Shown piece by piece: positions 40,362 through 49,726 of a stretch of DNA of 64,000 nucleotides. Both the position numbers and the translations under genes were made by a program. The number at the start of each line of letters is the position of its first letter. Position 1 is the stretch's first letter. Below the pieces are notes generated by a model. It saw only the letters and a list, made by a program, of their open reading frames with translations. It was not told the DNA's origin and made no database searches. Source of the DNA: Rhodospirillales bacterium Ga0074136 (lineage in GTDB: Bacteria > Pseudomonadota > Alphaproteobacteria > Acetobacterales > Acetobacteraceae); the NCBI GenBank assembly GCA_001464375.1, contig LNEW01000082.1, positions 62,001 to 126,000 of the forward strand. The letters are read 5' to 3'.

Positions 40362-41030
40362 ATGGCCGACGACGACATCCCCACCACCGGCGCGATCAAG
40401 GACAAGCTGATCCGCACCAAGGAACGCTGGGCCGAGGAAGGCCGGCTGCTGACCGGCACGCATGGCGACCCGGAGCGCGACCGCCTGCCGCCCGGCCAGA
40501 CCCTGGTGACGGACTGGCCGGTGCTCGACCTCGGCGTACAGCCGGACGTCTCGCGCGAGAAGTTCCGCCTGCGGCTGGAGGGGCTGGTGGAGAACCGCCT
40601 GGCACTCGACTGGGAGGGCTTCATGGCGTTGCCGCAGACCGAGATGGTCCGCGACATCCACTGCGTCACGCAATGGTCGCGCTACGACAACCGCTTCGCC
40701 GGCGTCATGGCGCGCGACCTGCTGGACTTCGCGCGCCCGAAATCCACGGCGCGCTTCGTCTCGCTCACCAGCTATGACGGCTATACCACCAACCTCTCGC
40801 TGGAGGATTTTTCCGGCGAGGACGTGATGTTCGCGCATTCCTGGGACGGCGCGCCGCTGACGCGCCAGCATGGCGGCCCGGTGCGCCTGGTGCTGCCGAA
40901 GCTGTATTTCTGGAAGAGCCCGAAATGGGTGACGCGCATCGAACTGCTGATCGAGGACCGCCCCGGCTTCTGGGAGGTCCGCGGCTACCACAATCGCGGC
41001 GACCCCTGGATGGAGGAACGCTATGGCTGA
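40362..41030 (+). CDS. Sulfite-oxidase-like molybdopterin oxidoreductase
   Basis: A 222-residue protein of the YuiH/YedY-like sulfite oxidase fold, without a dimerisation domain. The Mo-ligand cysteine is in DIHCVTQWSRYDN near residue 105, and LPKLYFWKSPKWVTRIE near 182 is the conserved C-terminal part. No signal peptide is present at the N-terminus, so it may be cytoplasmic. Start from ATG after an AGGAG box. The physiological substrate is unknown. It would depend on the moaC and moeA products encoded at the left of the window. Confidence 0.85.
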   Translation: MADDDIPTTGAIKDKLIRTKERWAEEGRLLTGTHGDPERDRLPPGQTLVTDWPVLDLGVQPDVSREKFRLRLEGLVENRLALDWEGFMALPQTEMVRDIHCVTQWSRYDNRFAGVMARDLLDFARPKSTARFVSLTSYDGYTTNLSLEDFSGEDVMFAHSWDGAPLTRQHGGPVRLVLPKLYFWKSPKWVTRIELLIEDRPGFWEVRGYHNRGDPWMEERYG

Positions 41031-41589
41031 TACGCCGAGGCCCGCGCTGCGCGCACCGCGCCGTGCGCTGCTGCTGGGCGCGCCGCTGCTGATGGCGGCC
41101 GGCCCCGAGCCCGACGCCTTCAGCTTCCGCATCCCGGCGATCGAGGGTGGCGAGCACGACTTCGGCGCCTGGCGCGGGCGCGTGCTGCTGGCGGTGAACA
41201 CCGCGTCCTTCTGCGGCTTCACCCCCCAATACGCGGCCCTGCAGCGGCTGCACGAACGCTACGCCGCACGCGGCCTGGTGGTGCTGGGCGTGCCCTCCAA
41301 CGACTTCAACCAGGAAAGCGGGACGAACCAGCAGGTGCGCGCATTCTGCGACGCGCAATTCGGCATCGACTTTCCGATGGCCGGGCTGACGCGCGTGCGC
41401 GGACCACAGGCGCACCCGTTCTTCCGCTGGGCCGGCGCGCGGGCGGGCGGCGAGCCGCGCTGGAATTTCCACAAATACCTGGTGGCGCGGGACGGGCGCA
41501 GCGTGCAGGGCTTTGCGACCAGTGTGGAGCCGGAAAGCCGCGCGATGACCGCAGCGATAGAGGCGGTGCTGGCCGCACCGTCGGCCTAG
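41023..41589 (+). CDS. Glutathione peroxidase family protein
   Basis: A 188-residue thiol peroxidase of the GPx fold, with an N-terminal hydrophobic leader (RRALLLGAPLLMAAG) that suggests export. The peroxidatic cysteine is in NTASFCGFTPQY near residue 65; GVPSNDFNQESGTNQ near 96 carries the glutamine, and WNFHKYLV near 147 the tryptophan and asparagine of the catalytic tetrad. It is a cysteine form, not selenocysteine. It overlaps the previous gene by 8 bp. Confidence 0.9.
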   Translation: MADTPRPALRAPRRALLLGAPLLMAAGPEPDAFSFRIPAIEGGEHDFGAWRGRVLLAVNTASFCGFTPQYAALQRLHERYAARGLVVLGVPSNDFNQESGTNQQVRAFCDAQFGIDFPMAGLTRVRGPQAHPFFRWAGARAGGEPRWNFHKYLVARDGRSVQGFATSVEPESRAMTAAIEAVLAAPSA

Positions 41590-41604
41590 GGCCCCCCGGC
41601 TCGG

Positions 41605-43203
41605 CTACAGAATGAAATCCGACGCGACCGGCGTGTACCCTGCGCCAACGACGCGGAGCGCGAGGTCCGCCGCAGCGTCGGAATCATTGTAGGCGTAGAC
41701 CATGGTGTATCCGGCGAAGACCTCGTAGCGCAGGCTTCCCACCGGCGGCGGCGCGGCGCCCCCGCTCAGCGGGATCGGCGCGCCGAAGGCCTGGTCGCCG
41801 CCGGAATTGACGTTGGCATCTACCGCCGAGAGGTCGATCCGGTCCCCCGCACTGCGGGTAAAGTCCATGATCCAGTCCTGCGCACTGGTCACCAGCATAT
41901 CCTCGGCGGCGTAGCGGAAGCGGTCGGCGCCGCTGCTGCCGGTCAGCGTGTCCGACCCGGCGCCGCCCTGGACCGTGTCGTTGCCGGATCCGCCATTGAC
42001 CTGGTCGTTGTCAGCGCCGCCGGACAGCGAATCATGGTCGAAGCCGCCGTTCAGCGTATCGGCCCCGGCGCCGCCCCACAGCGTGTCGTGCCCATTGGCG
42101 CCGCCGATGCTGTCTGCCCGCCCGCTGCCCAGTATGTTGTCGTTGATGAAGGCGCCGGAATAGCGCCCACCGATGGCGAAGCCGGGCGTCGCGGTCCCGC
42201 TGTTGAACAGCGTTACGGTCAGCCCCGCCGCCGTGGTTTGCGGCATGTCCAGCGCCTGGAGGTTGATGCTGCCGCCGTCCATCAGCAGGATGCCCGTGAT
42301 GCTGCCCGCTCCGGTCGAGAGCTGGACGGTGGTGAAGGCGGCGAGCTGCGCCACGGTCAGTGCTGGCGTGCCGAGTTCGATGCGCAGCACCTCGAGCGTC
42401 GCGAGCGTCGTCTCCGTCAGGTCGGCGATCCCGAAGCCGCCGGAGACGTTGACCACCAGCGTGTCGTGGTCGGCCCCGCCCAGCACCTCGGCCGGCCCGA
42501 CGATGTCGGAGATCAGGATGGTGTCGTTGCCGGTGCTGCCATACACGCTGTCCTGCCCAGAGCCCGGGCGCAGAAGGTCATGGCCGGCGTCGCCGCGCAG
42601 CTCGTCGTCGCCGCTGGCGCCGCTGAGGGTGTCGGCATCGTCGTTGCCGCGCAGCGTATCGTTGCCCGTCCCGCCATCAAGGATGTCGGTGCCGGCGCCG
42701 CCGAGCAGGCTGTCGTTGCTGCCCTGCCCGAATAATGAATCACTGCCTGCGCCGCCATCGAGCGTGTCGTCACCAGAGCCGCCGGCCATGGTGTCGTTGC
42801 CGCCATGGGCGGCGAGCCAGTCGTTGCCGATCGCCCCGAGCATGGAATCCCCACCGCCATACAGCAGGGTGGTCAGGTCAAAATTGGTGCTGCGGAAGGT
42901 GAGCGCATCGATCGGCGTCGCGAACACGATCGTGTAGAACAGTGTGTCCCCGAAGGTTTGGTCGCGAAGGATGTCGATGCTGGTGATCAGGCCGGCGATC
43001 GGTAGTCCGTTCGGATCGCCTGGGCTGAAGGCGAAGCCCGTGCCATTGAGCCTGCCGTCGACACCCGTCACGCCCAAGAGGTCGTTCTCCAGGCGAAAGC
43101 TCGCCGCGGTAGCGGACGACGTCCCCGTGCCGTGCAGCGGGACGAAGATGGTGCGCGGGCGTAGTTCGGCGGGATCGGACGTCACGATCGTTACGGTGGC
43201 CAT
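41605..43203 (-). CDS. RTX (hemolysin-type calcium-binding repeat) protein
   Basis: A 532-residue protein with an N-terminal non-repeat domain (about 1-120) of unknown type. It then has two groups of nonapeptide GGxGxDxLx repeats (about 125-225 and 350-440), which bind Ca2+ outside the cell, separated by a predicted beta-rich region. The C-terminus (MDFTRSAGDRIDLS and the final GYTPVASDFIL) resembles type I secretion signals of RTX proteins. No hlyB/hlyD/tolC-like genes are present here, so the exporter must be elsewhere. Confidence 0.85.
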   Translation of the reverse strand: MATVTIVTSDPAELRPRTIFVPLHGTGTSSATAASFRLENDLLGVTGVDGRLNGTGFAFSPGDPNGLPIAGLITSIDILRDQTFGDTLFYTIVFATPIDALTFRSTNFDLTTLLYGGGDSMLGAIGNDWLAAHGGNDTMAGGSGDDTLDGGAGSDSLFGQGSNDSLLGGAGTDILDGGTGNDTLRGNDDADTLSGASGDDELRGDAGHDLLRPGSGQDSVYGSTGNDTILISDIVGPAEVLGGADHDTLVVNVSGGFGIADLTETTLATLEVLRIELGTPALTVAQLAAFTTVQLSTGAGSITGILLMDGGSINLQALDMPQTTAAGLTVTLFNSGTATPGFAIGGRYSGAFINDNILGSGRADSIGGANGHDTLWGGAGADTLNGGFDHDSLSGGADNDQVNGGSGNDTVQGGAGSDTLTGSSGADRFRYAAEDMLVTSAQDWIMDFTRSAGDRIDLSAVDANVNSGGDQAFGAPIPLSGGAAPPPVGSLRYEVFAGYTMVYAYNDSDAAADLALRVVGAGYTPVASDFIL

Positions 43204-43376
43204 CCGGACCCTCCCGCGCGGCTCCTGCGACTGACGCGCTGACGCTAGTTAAATCCGATATCGAAAGATTCCTGAAGTGGAAACGCGTGCCGCGCAAAGC
43301 GCGCTGTGCGTTCGGTCATGCCCGGTTCGCGGTCGCGACCTGCAAGCGGGAGTGTCCAGTTGGTGCGGATACGCGC

Positions 43377-44036
43377 TTAGGCGCGCGGTGGCAGCACCGT
43401 GCCCAGCCGCGCCAGCAGCGCGCCGACCGCCGCCTCGAACATCTCCGGCGTCAGCCGCCTCGTCGACGTGTTGTACCGGCTGACATGATAGGAATCCGCC
43501 AGCCACAAACCATCCGGCAGGGTGTGGATCGCGCCGTGGCGGAAGGCGTAGCGCGACGCCGGGATGCCCTTCGCGCGCAGCAACGCGGCATGCGCCACCA
43601 CCCCCAGCGCCAGCACCGCGCGCAGCCTGGGCATCGCCGCGAGTTCGGCCTGCACGAAGCCGTTGCAGGTGCGGATCTCGGCAGGGGTGGGCAGGTTCTC
43701 GGGCGGCACGCAGCGCACGGCATTGGCGATCCGGCAGCCGAGCAGCTCCATGCCGTCATTCGGGTCCTCGCGGAACTCCCCGCGCGCGACGCCGAACTTC
43801 AGCAGCGTCCCGTACAGCAGCCGCCCCGCATAGTCCCCGGTGAAGGGCCGCCCGGTGCGATTCGCCCCGCGCACGCCGGGTGCCAGGCCCAGCACCAGCA
43901 GTGGGGCGTCGCGTGGGCCCCAGGACGGCACCGGGCCGTTGTGCCAGCCGGGGTTCGCCGCCCGGTTGGCCGTGCGGTAGGCCACCAGCCGGGGGCAGAG
44001 CGGGCAGTCGTGGTCCGGCGTCGCCGCCTGGCTCAC
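43377..44036 (-). CDS. Uracil-DNA glycosylase, family 5 (UdgB-like)
   Basis: A 219-residue DNA repair enzyme of the Fe-S UDG class. Motif A appears as GLAPGVRGANRTGRPFTGD near residue 50, and the N-terminal CPLCPRL plus later cysteines fit the cluster ligands. Motif B is DSYHVSRYNTSTRRLT near 183; family 5 proteins usually have a proline after the histidine, and here it is valine. It excises uracil and other deaminated bases. The start overlaps the stop of the NYN gene (ATGA). Confidence 0.85.
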   Translation of the reverse strand: MSQAATPDHDCPLCPRLVAYRTANRAANPGWHNGPVPSWGPRDAPLLVLGLAPGVRGANRTGRPFTGDYAGRLLYGTLLKFGVARGEFREDPNDGMELLGCRIANAVRCVPPENLPTPAEIRTCNGFVQAELAAMPRLRAVLALGVVAHAALLRAKGIPASRYAFRHGAIHTLPDGLWLADSYHVSRYNTSTRRLTPEMFEAAVGALLARLGTVLPPRA

Positions 44037-44704
44037 GCCTCCGGGTCCAGCGTGGTGTCGGCGAAGGGGTCGGCCGGCGTGGCGCGCGTCGGGCGGGGTG
44101 GCGCGGAGGCCGCCGGCGCAGCCGGTGCAGGTGGCGCCGGTCGCGCGCGCGGTTCCACCTGGCGGCGCGTGATCTCGGGCGCGATCTCCTCGAGGTCGAT
44201 GAAGGTATCGGCCTGGCGGCGCAGCTCATCCGCGATCATCGGCGGCTGCGAAAGCACGGTGGACACCACCGTCACGCGCACGCCCATGCGCTGCACGGCC
44301 TCGACCAGCCGGCGGAAATCCCCGTCGCCGGAGAACAGCACGACATGGTCCATGGTGGGCGCCATCTCGAGCATGTCGACCGCGAGTTCGACATCCATGT
44401 TGCCCTTCAGGCGCATCCGCCCGGTCGGGTCGGATTGCTGCTTGGCCGGCTTCGTCACCACCTGCCAGCCGTTGTAGGCGAGCCAGTCGGTCAGCGGCCG
44501 CAGGGGGGAATAATCCTCGGTCTCGATCAGCGCGGTGTAGTAGAAGGCGCGCACCAGGTAGGTGCCGCCGCGGAAGTAGTCGAGCATCGCGGCGAAATCG
44601 ATCTCGAAGCCCAGCGCGCGGGAGGTGTGGTACAGGTTGGCCCCATCCACGAACAACCCGACCCGTTCCGCGCCACCGCCCCGTCTCATGCCTGTATTCG
44701 CCAT
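44033..44704 (-). CDS. NYN-domain (LabA-like) putative RNase
   Basis: A 223-residue protein. The NYN (PIN-like) nuclease fold runs from about residue 12 to 165: VGLFVDGANLYHTSR (first acidic residue), LKGNMDVELAVDML, and VVLFSGDGDFRRLVEAVQRMG with the conserved Asp pair. A Pro/Ala-rich tail follows. Three in-frame starts (44722 TTG, 44704 and 44689 ATG) are possible; 44704 follows a GAGGG box. A 12-bp direct repeat around the two ATGs duplicates the start. It is translationally coupled to the glycosylase gene. Confidence 0.82.
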   Translation of the reverse strand: MANTGMRRGGGAERVGLFVDGANLYHTSRALGFEIDFAAMLDYFRGGTYLVRAFYYTALIETEDYSPLRPLTDWLAYNGWQVVTKPAKQQSDPTGRMRLKGNMDVELAVDMLEMAPTMDHVVLFSGDGDFRRLVEAVQRMGVRVTVVSTVLSQPPMIADELRRQADTFIDLEEIAPEITRRQVEPRARPAPPAPAAPAASAPPRPTRATPADPFADTTLDPEA

Positions 44705-44713
44705 GCCTGTATT
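44687..44713. repeat. Short direct repeat duplicating the NYN gene start
   Basis: CATGCCTGTATT occurs at 44687-44698 and again at 44702-44713, 15 bp apart. On the minus strand each copy contains an in-frame ATG preceded by AATACAGGC, so the start codon has been duplicated (protein NTGMANTGM). Confidence 0.85.
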
Positions 44714-44787
44714 TACCCTCAAATCGCGTGCCGAGAGCCCGCAAATCCGCGGGGTGCCGTCCGCTACACCCTTCGCGCGGCGCTGTC

Positions 44788-45297
44788 ATGGGCGCTGAGG
44801 CGGCGCTGGTGGCGATCGGTGCGAACCTTCCGCGCCCGGATGGGTCCGGCCCGCGCGAGACCTGCCGCTGGGCGGTCGGTCGTCTTGGCGCGATCCCGGG
44901 CATGCGGGTGGTGGCGGTGTCGTCCTGGTGGGAATCGGCCCCCATCCCGCCCGACCCGAACTCTCCGCCCTTCGTGAACGGCGTTGCGCTGCTGGCGGGC
45001 GAGACGACGCCGGAGGCGCTGCTGGCGGCCCTGCACGCCATCGAGGACGAGGCCGGGCGCGCGCGACCCTTCCCGAACGCGCCGCGGGTGCTGGACCTGG
45101 ACCTGATCGACCTTGGGGGGCGGGTGCTGGCGGCGGGCCCGATCCTGCCGCATCCACGCGCGCACCAGCGCGCCTTCGTGCTGCGCCCGCTGGCCGAGGT
45201 GGCTGAAGGCTGGGTGCATCCGGTGCTGCAACGACCGGTGGCCGACCTGCTGCCGGGGGTGGCGGGGCAGGCGATCCGACGGCTCGGCCCGCCATGA
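44788..45297 (+). CDS. folK: HPPK (folate pathway pyrophosphokinase)
   Basis: A 169-residue enzyme that transfers pyrophosphate to hydroxymethyl-dihydropterin. The first conserved region is ALVAIGANL, then VSSWWESAP near residue 45, FVNGVALL near 60, and the catalytic segment FPNAPRVLDLDLIDLGG near 91 with the paired Mg-binding aspartates, ending PHPRAHQRAFVLRPLAE near 115. An ATG overlapping its stop (ATGA) couples it to a VOC gene. The start is taken at 44788. Confidence 0.93.
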   Translation: MGAEAALVAIGANLPRPDGSGPRETCRWAVGRLGAIPGMRVVAVSSWWESAPIPPDPNSPPFVNGVALLAGETTPEALLAALHAIEDEAGRARPFPNAPRVLDLDLIDLGGRVLAAGPILPHPRAHQRAFVLRPLAEVAEGWVHPVLQRPVADLLPGVAGQAIRRLGPP

Positions 45298-45668
45298 TCG
45301 ACCACGTCTCCATCCCGGTCGCCGACCTCGCGCGCGCCGGCGCCTTCTACGATGCCGTGCTGGCGCCGCTCGGCCTGGCGCGGCTGGTCACGCGGGCGGG
45401 CAGCATCGGCTTCGGCAAGCGATACCCCGAATTCTGGCTGAACCTGCGCCCCGGGCTGGTGCCTGTCCCCGGGTCGGGCGCCCATGTCTGCCTGCGCGCG
45501 GCGGATGAGCAGGCCGTGCGGGCATTCCACGCCGCCGCGCTGGCGCGCGAGGGCGCCGATGGCGGTGCGCCCGGCCCTCGCGGCGCGTCGATGACCACCT
45601 ATTTCGGCGCCTTCGTCATCGACCCCGACGGCAACCGCATCGAAGCCGCCAGCTTTCCCCGGCCTTGA
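45294..45668 (+). CDS. VOC (glyoxalase/dioxygenase superfamily) protein
   Basis: A 124-residue protein with a single vicinal-oxygen-chelate module pair: [26 protein letters not shown] at the start, [12 protein letters not shown] in the middle and [12 protein letters not shown] near the end, which gives the metal ligands (His, Glu). The function of such short VOC proteins varies (isomerase, resistance protein, unknown). It overlaps folK by 4 bp. Confidence 0.85.
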   Translation: MIDHVSIPVADLARAGAFYDAVLAPLGLARLVTRAGSIGFGKRYPEFWLNLRPGLVPVPGSGAHVCLRAADEQAVRAFHAAALAREGADGGAPGPRGASMTTYFGAFVIDPDGNRIEAASFPRP

Positions 45669-45781
45669 CGCCGCCGCGCGCCTTGCACCGCAGCGCGCCG
45701 CTGTCTATGTGGATCGTTTACCGGACATCCCGGGCGCGCAGCCGTTCCGCGCGCCCTCCGAACAGGCTGGAGCCCCCTCCT

Positions 45782-46174
45782 ATGGCGCGCGTCACCGTCG
45801 AAGACTGCATCGAGCGTATCCCCAACCGGTTCGAGCTCGTGCTGCTCGCCGCCCAGCGCGCGCGCAACATCGCCCGCGGGGAGGAGATCGAGGTCGACCG
45901 CGACAACGACAAGAACCCCGTGGTCGCGCTGCGCGAGATCGCCGAGCAGAAGGTCGAGCTGGCCGGCCTGGAAGGCGACCTGATCAAGTCGCTGAGCCGC
46001 GCGCCGGAGCCCGAGCCCGCCGAGGAGGAGGTGATGGACATCATCGCCACCGACGAGAACATCTTCGGCATCATGGACGTGCAGGAAGAACCCCTGCCCG
46101 AAGCCGGCGCCGACGACCTCTCGCCCGACGACATCGAGGCGGCGATCGCCGCCGAGCTGGGCGGCAAGCGCTAA
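45782..46174 (+). CDS. rpoZ: RNA polymerase omega subunit
   Basis: A 130-residue protein. The N-terminal [35 protein letters not shown] and [15 protein letters not shown] are the omega core that stabilises the beta' subunit. The C-terminal half is a long acidic tail (many Glu/Asp), common in alphaproteobacterial omegas. It sits directly upstream of the (p)ppGpp enzyme, the conserved rpoZ-relA/spoT order. Confidence 0.95.
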   Translation: MARVTVEDCIERIPNRFELVLLAAQRARNIARGEEIEVDRDNDKNPVVALREIAEQKVELAGLEGDLIKSLSRAPEPEPAEEEVMDIIATDENIFGIMDVQEEPLPEAGADDLSPDDIEAAIAAELGGKR

Positions 46175-46186
46175 GGCCCCCCGCGC

Positions 46187-48469
46187 ATGGGCCAGGGCGC
46201 CGGCGGCACCCGACGAACCGGCCCAGCGCTGGCCCCTGACGGGCTGCGCACCGATACCGCGGTCAATCCCGGGGCCGAACTGGCGCGCCAGGTGCTGGCC
46301 TATGATCCGCGCGCCGATGGCGCGCTGATCGAGGCGGCGTACACGCTCGCCGCCGACGCGCATGCGCCGCAGAAGCGCGAGGACGGCCAGCCCTACATCG
46401 TGCATCCGCTGGCCGTCGCCGGCATCCTCGCCGACTACCGCCTGGATGCCGCGACCGTCGCGACCGCGCTGCTCCACGACACGGTCGAGGATACCGGCGT
46501 CACGCTGGCGGAGCTCGAAAAGCGCTTCGGCAAGGAAGTGGCGCGCCTGGTCGATGGCGTCACCAAGCTGACGCGCCTCGAACTGCAATCGGAACGCACC
46601 AAGCAGGCGGAGAATTTCCGCAAGCTTGTGCTGGCCATGAGCGAGGACATCCGCGTCCTCATCGTCAAGCTGGCCGACCGACTGCACAACATGCGCACGC
46701 TGTCCGCCGTGGCGAAGCCGGAGAAGCGCGTGCGCACGGCGCGCGAGACGCTGGAGATCTACGCCCCGCTCGCCGAGCGCATCGGCATGGACGCGCTCAA
46801 GACCGAGATCGAGACGCTGTCCTTCCGGGAGATGAACCCCGACGCCTGGCAGACCATCGCCGCGCGCCTGACCTACCTGCGCGGCCAGGGTGCGGACCTG
46901 ATCGAGGAGATCGAGAAGGACCTGCGCCGCGTCCTCGCCGAAGCCGGCGTCGAGGTGCTGGACATCCTGGGCCGCGAGAAGTCGCCCTATTCCATCTGGC
47001 TCAAGATGCAGCGCAAGAACGTGGCGTTCGAGCAGCTGTCCGACATCATGGCGTTCCGCGTCATCGTGAAGGACAAGGGGGATTGCTACGGCGCGCTCGG
47101 CGCCATCCATTCGTCGTATCGCGTGGTGCCAGGCCGCTTCAAGGACTGGATCAGCACGCCCAAGACCAACGGCTACCAGTCGGTGCATACCGGCGTGACG
47201 GTGCCCGAACGGCGCAATGCCAAGATCGAGGTGCAGATCCGCACGCGCGAGATGCACGACATCGCCGAATACGGCGTGGCCGCGCACTGGGTCTACAAGC
47301 AGGGCGACGGGCAGGCCACCACGCGCAAGCGCTACCCATGGGTGCGCGACCTGCTGGAGATCCTGGAATCCGCCGCCGACCCGCAGGATTTCCTGGATCA
47401 CACCAAGCTCGAGCTGCATCGCGACCAGGTCTTCTGCTTCACGCCCAAGGGCGACCTGATCGAATTGCCGCGCGGCGCGACGCCGGTGGACTTCGCCTAC
47501 CAGGTGCACAGCCAGGTCGGCGACAACACCGTCGGAGCCAAGGTCAACGGCAAGATCGTGCCGCTGCGCCACACGCTGGAAAACGGCGACCAGGTCGAGG
47601 TCATCACCGCGCGCGGCGGTTCGCCGAACCCCGCCTGGGAACGCTTCGTCGTCACCGGCAAGGCGCGCGCGCGCATCCGCCGCTTCGTCCATGCCCGCCA
47701 GCGCGCGACGCAGAAGGAGGAAGGCCGCGCCGCCATCGCCAAGGTGTTCCGCGCCGCCGGGCTCGATTTCTCGGAAAAGCAGGTCGAACCGGCGCTCAAG
47801 GTGCTGAAGCTGCCGGATTTCGAGGCGCTGTGCATCGCCGTGGCCGCCGGCAATCATTCCCCGCGCGACGTGCTGACCGCCGCCGTTCCGGAACTGCGCA
47901 CGCCGGCGCGCAGCATCGACCAGATGCCGCTGGCGCGCCCGCGCGGGCGGCTGGGCGCGGGGCCGACGCTCTCGCCCGGCAAGGCCGACCGCCCGCCCTC
48001 CGCGCGGCGCGGCGACACCGCCATGGGCATCACCGGCCTGGTCTCCGGCATGGCGGTGCATTTCGCCGGCTGCTGCCACCCGCTGCCTGGCGACCGCATC
48101 GTCGGCATCGTCACCACCGGCCGCGGCGTGACCATCCACAAGCATGATTGCCACGGCCTGGAAGCCTTCGCCGCCACCCCCGAACGCTTCATCGACGTGG
48201 ATTGGGAATATGATGGCGGGCTGAAGGGCGGCCATGTCGGGCGCATCGAACTGACCGCCGAGAACACCTCCAGCGCGCTGGCCGGCCTGACCACCGCCAT
48301 TGCCCGGCAGGAGGGCGCGGTGAACAACCTGCGCATCGTCAACCGGTCCGGCGACTGGTGCGAGGTGCTGGTGGATGTGGAGGTGCGCGACACCGGCCAC
48401 CTGGCCGCCATCCTGGCCGCGCTGCGCGCCTGCCCGGGTGTCACGCAAGTGGATCGGGCGAAGGGATGA
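46187..48469 (+). CDS. Bifunctional (p)ppGpp synthetase/hydrolase
   Basis: A 760-residue RelA/SpoT-homologue (Rsh). The HD hydrolase domain is intact, with the HD pair in LLHDTVEDT near 103 and the [12 protein letters not shown] segment. The synthetase domain follows ([12 protein letters not shown] near 267, [13 protein letters not shown]). A TGS domain ([16 protein letters not shown] near 425), a zinc-finger-like helical part with CCHPLPGD near 627, and a C-terminal ACT domain complete the long Rsh layout. It synthesises and degrades the stringent-response alarmones. Its stop overlaps acpS. Confidence 0.96.
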   Translation: MGQGAGGTRRTGPALAPDGLRTDTAVNPGAELARQVLAYDPRADGALIEAAYTLAADAHAPQKREDGQPYIVHPLAVAGILADYRLDAATVATALLHDTVEDTGVTLAELEKRFGKEVARLVDGVTKLTRLELQSERTKQAENFRKLVLAMSEDIRVLIVKLADRLHNMRTLSAVAKPEKRVRTARETLEIYAPLAERIGMDALKTEIETLSFREMNPDAWQTIAARLTYLRGQGADLIEEIEKDLRRVLAEAGVEVLDILGREKSPYSIWLKMQRKNVAFEQLSDIMAFRVIVKDKGDCYGALGAIHSSYRVVPGRFKDWISTPKTNGYQSVHTGVTVPERRNAKIEVQIRTREMHDIAEYGVAAHWVYKQGDGQATTRKRYPWVRDLLEILESAADPQDFLDHTKLELHRDQVFCFTPKGDLIELPRGATPVDFAYQVHSQVGDNTVGAKVNGKIVPLRHTLENGDQVEVITARGGSPNPAWERFVVTGKARARIRRFVHARQRATQKEEGRAAIAKVFRAAGLDFSEKQVEPALKVLKLPDFEALCIAVAAGNHSPRDVLTAAVPELRTPARSIDQMPLARPRGRLGAGPTLSPGKADRPPSARRGDTAMGITGLVSGMAVHFAGCCHPLPGDRIVGIVTTGRGVTIHKHDCHGLEAFAATPERFIDVDWEYDGGLKGGHVGRIELTAENTSSALAGLTTAIARQEGAVNNLRIVNRSGDWCEVLVDVEVRDTGHLAAILAALRACPGVTQVDRAKG

Positions 48470-48873
48470 TCATCGGCATCGGCTCGGACATCCTCGACAT
48501 CCGGCGCATCGAAAAGACCATCGAGAAGCATGGCGACCGCTTCCTCGAACGCATCTTCACCCCGGCCGAGCGCGCCAAGGCGCAGAAGCGCACCGAACGC
48601 ATACGCACCGCGACCTACGCCAAGCGCTTCGCCGCGAAGGAGGCAGCATCGAAGGCGCTGGGCACCGGCTTTCGCGCGGGCGTGTTCTGGCGCGACCTGG
48701 GTGTGGTGAACCTGCCATCCGGCCAGCCGACGCTGCGCCTGACCGGCGGCGCGGCGGCGCGGCTCGCCGCCATCACCCCGCCGGGGCACCGGGCGGAGAT
48801 CGCGCTGACCATGACCGACGAATTCCCCTATGCCCAGGCGATGGTGGTGATCACCGCGGTCCCGCTTCCTTGA
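48466..48873 (+). CDS. acpS: Holo-[acyl-carrier-protein] synthase
   Basis: A 135-residue phosphopantetheinyl transferase that activates acyl carrier protein from Co[14 protein letters not shown] near the start and [14 protein letters not shown] near residue 52 contain the conserved Asp and Glu metal residues. The start overlaps the stop of the (p)ppGpp gene (ATGA). A typical alphaproteobacterial order with lepB. Confidence 0.95.
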   Translation: MIIGIGSDILDIRRIEKTIEKHGDRFLERIFTPAERAKAQKRTERIRTATYAKRFAAKEAASKALGTGFRAGVFWRDLGVVNLPSGQPTLRLTGGAAARLAAITPPGHRAEIALTMTDEFPYAQAMVVITAVPLP

Positions 48874-48958
48874 CAGTTGCCCCGCCCGCTGGCTTCCCTG
48901 CGCCGCCCGACCGGTCCGGCCGGCGCGCAACCCCGTGACCAGGCCGCAAAGCACCCCC

Positions 48959-49711
48959 ATGGCGAAGCAGAAGTCCGGCGGCTGGCTGGAGAGCATCAAG
49001 ACCGTCGTCTACGCGGCGCTGATCGCGGTCGGCATCCGCACCGTCGCCTTCGAGCCGTTCAACATCCCGTCGGGCTCGATGATCCCGACGCTGCTGGTGG
49101 GCGACTACCTGTTCGTCTCGAAATTCTCCTACGGATACTCGCGGCATTCGATGCCGTTCAGCCCGAACCTGTTCAGCGGGCGCATCTTCGGCGGGCTTCC
49201 CGCGCGCGGCGATGTCGCGGTGTTCAAGCTGCCGCGCGATGGCAGCACCGACTACATCAAGCGCATCATCGGCCTGCCGGGCGACCGCATCCAGGTCCGC
49301 CAGGGCATTCTGCACGTGAATGGCGAAGCGGTGCGGCGCGACTTCGTCGGCCCCTACACGGTCGAGGGCGACGGCCCGCGCATCACGGTGCGGCTGTACC
49401 GCGAGACGCTGCCGGGCGCGGCCGGCGCTGCCTCGGCCGTTCACTACATCCTGGAGGCGACCGACGACGGTCCCTTCGACAACACCACCGAATTCCGCGT
49501 GCCCGAGGGCCATGTCTTCGCGATGGGCGACAACCGCGACAACAGCCTCGACAGCCGGGCGATGAACGCGGTGGGCTTCATCCCGATCGAGAACCTGGTG
49601 GGCCGCGCGGAGTTCATCTTCTTCTCGGTCGATGGTTCCGCCGCCTGGTGGGAGGTCTGGGGCTGGCCCTTCGCCATCCGCTGGTCCCGCCTGTTCTCGG
49701 CGGTGCGATGA
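48959..49711 (+). CDS. lepB: Signal peptidase I
   Basis: A 250-residue membrane serine protease that removes secretory signal peptides. The ATG at 48959 gives MAKQKSGGW, followed by one transmembrane helix (about residues 13-30). The catalytic serine is Ser-40 in NIPSGSMIPTL, the catalytic lysine lies in DYIKRIIGLPGD near 101, and the GHVFAMGDNRDNSLDSR box lies near 185. A GTG eight codons upstream is an alternative start. Next to rnc and era, as usual. Confidence 0.95.
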   Translation: MAKQKSGGWLESIKTVVYAALIAVGIRTVAFEPFNIPSGSMIPTLLVGDYLFVSKFSYGYSRHSMPFSPNLFSGRIFGGLPARGDVAVFKLPRDGSTDYIKRIIGLPGDRIQVRQGILHVNGEAVRRDFVGPYTVEGDGPRITVRLYRETLPGAAGAASAVHYILEATDDGPFDNTTEFRVPEGHVFAMGDNRDNSLDSRAMNAVGFIPIENLVGRAEFIFFSVDGSAAWWEVWGWPFAIRWSRLFSAVR

Positions 49712-49726
49712 GCGGCAGGACGCCCC

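Noticed and set aside
40362-41589. Methionine-sulfoxide reductase MsrPQ system
   Set aside because: The sulfite-oxidase-like protein has no Tat signal and there is no haem membrane partner (MsrQ) beside it; the neighbour is a glutathione peroxidase.
45599-48448. A very long open frame on the minus strand, over 900 codons
   Set aside because: It is antisense to the (p)ppGpp gene, rpoZ and neighbours. Its sequence is rich in His/Gln/Arg/Asp and Gly without domains, as expected of shadow frames in high-GC coding DNA.
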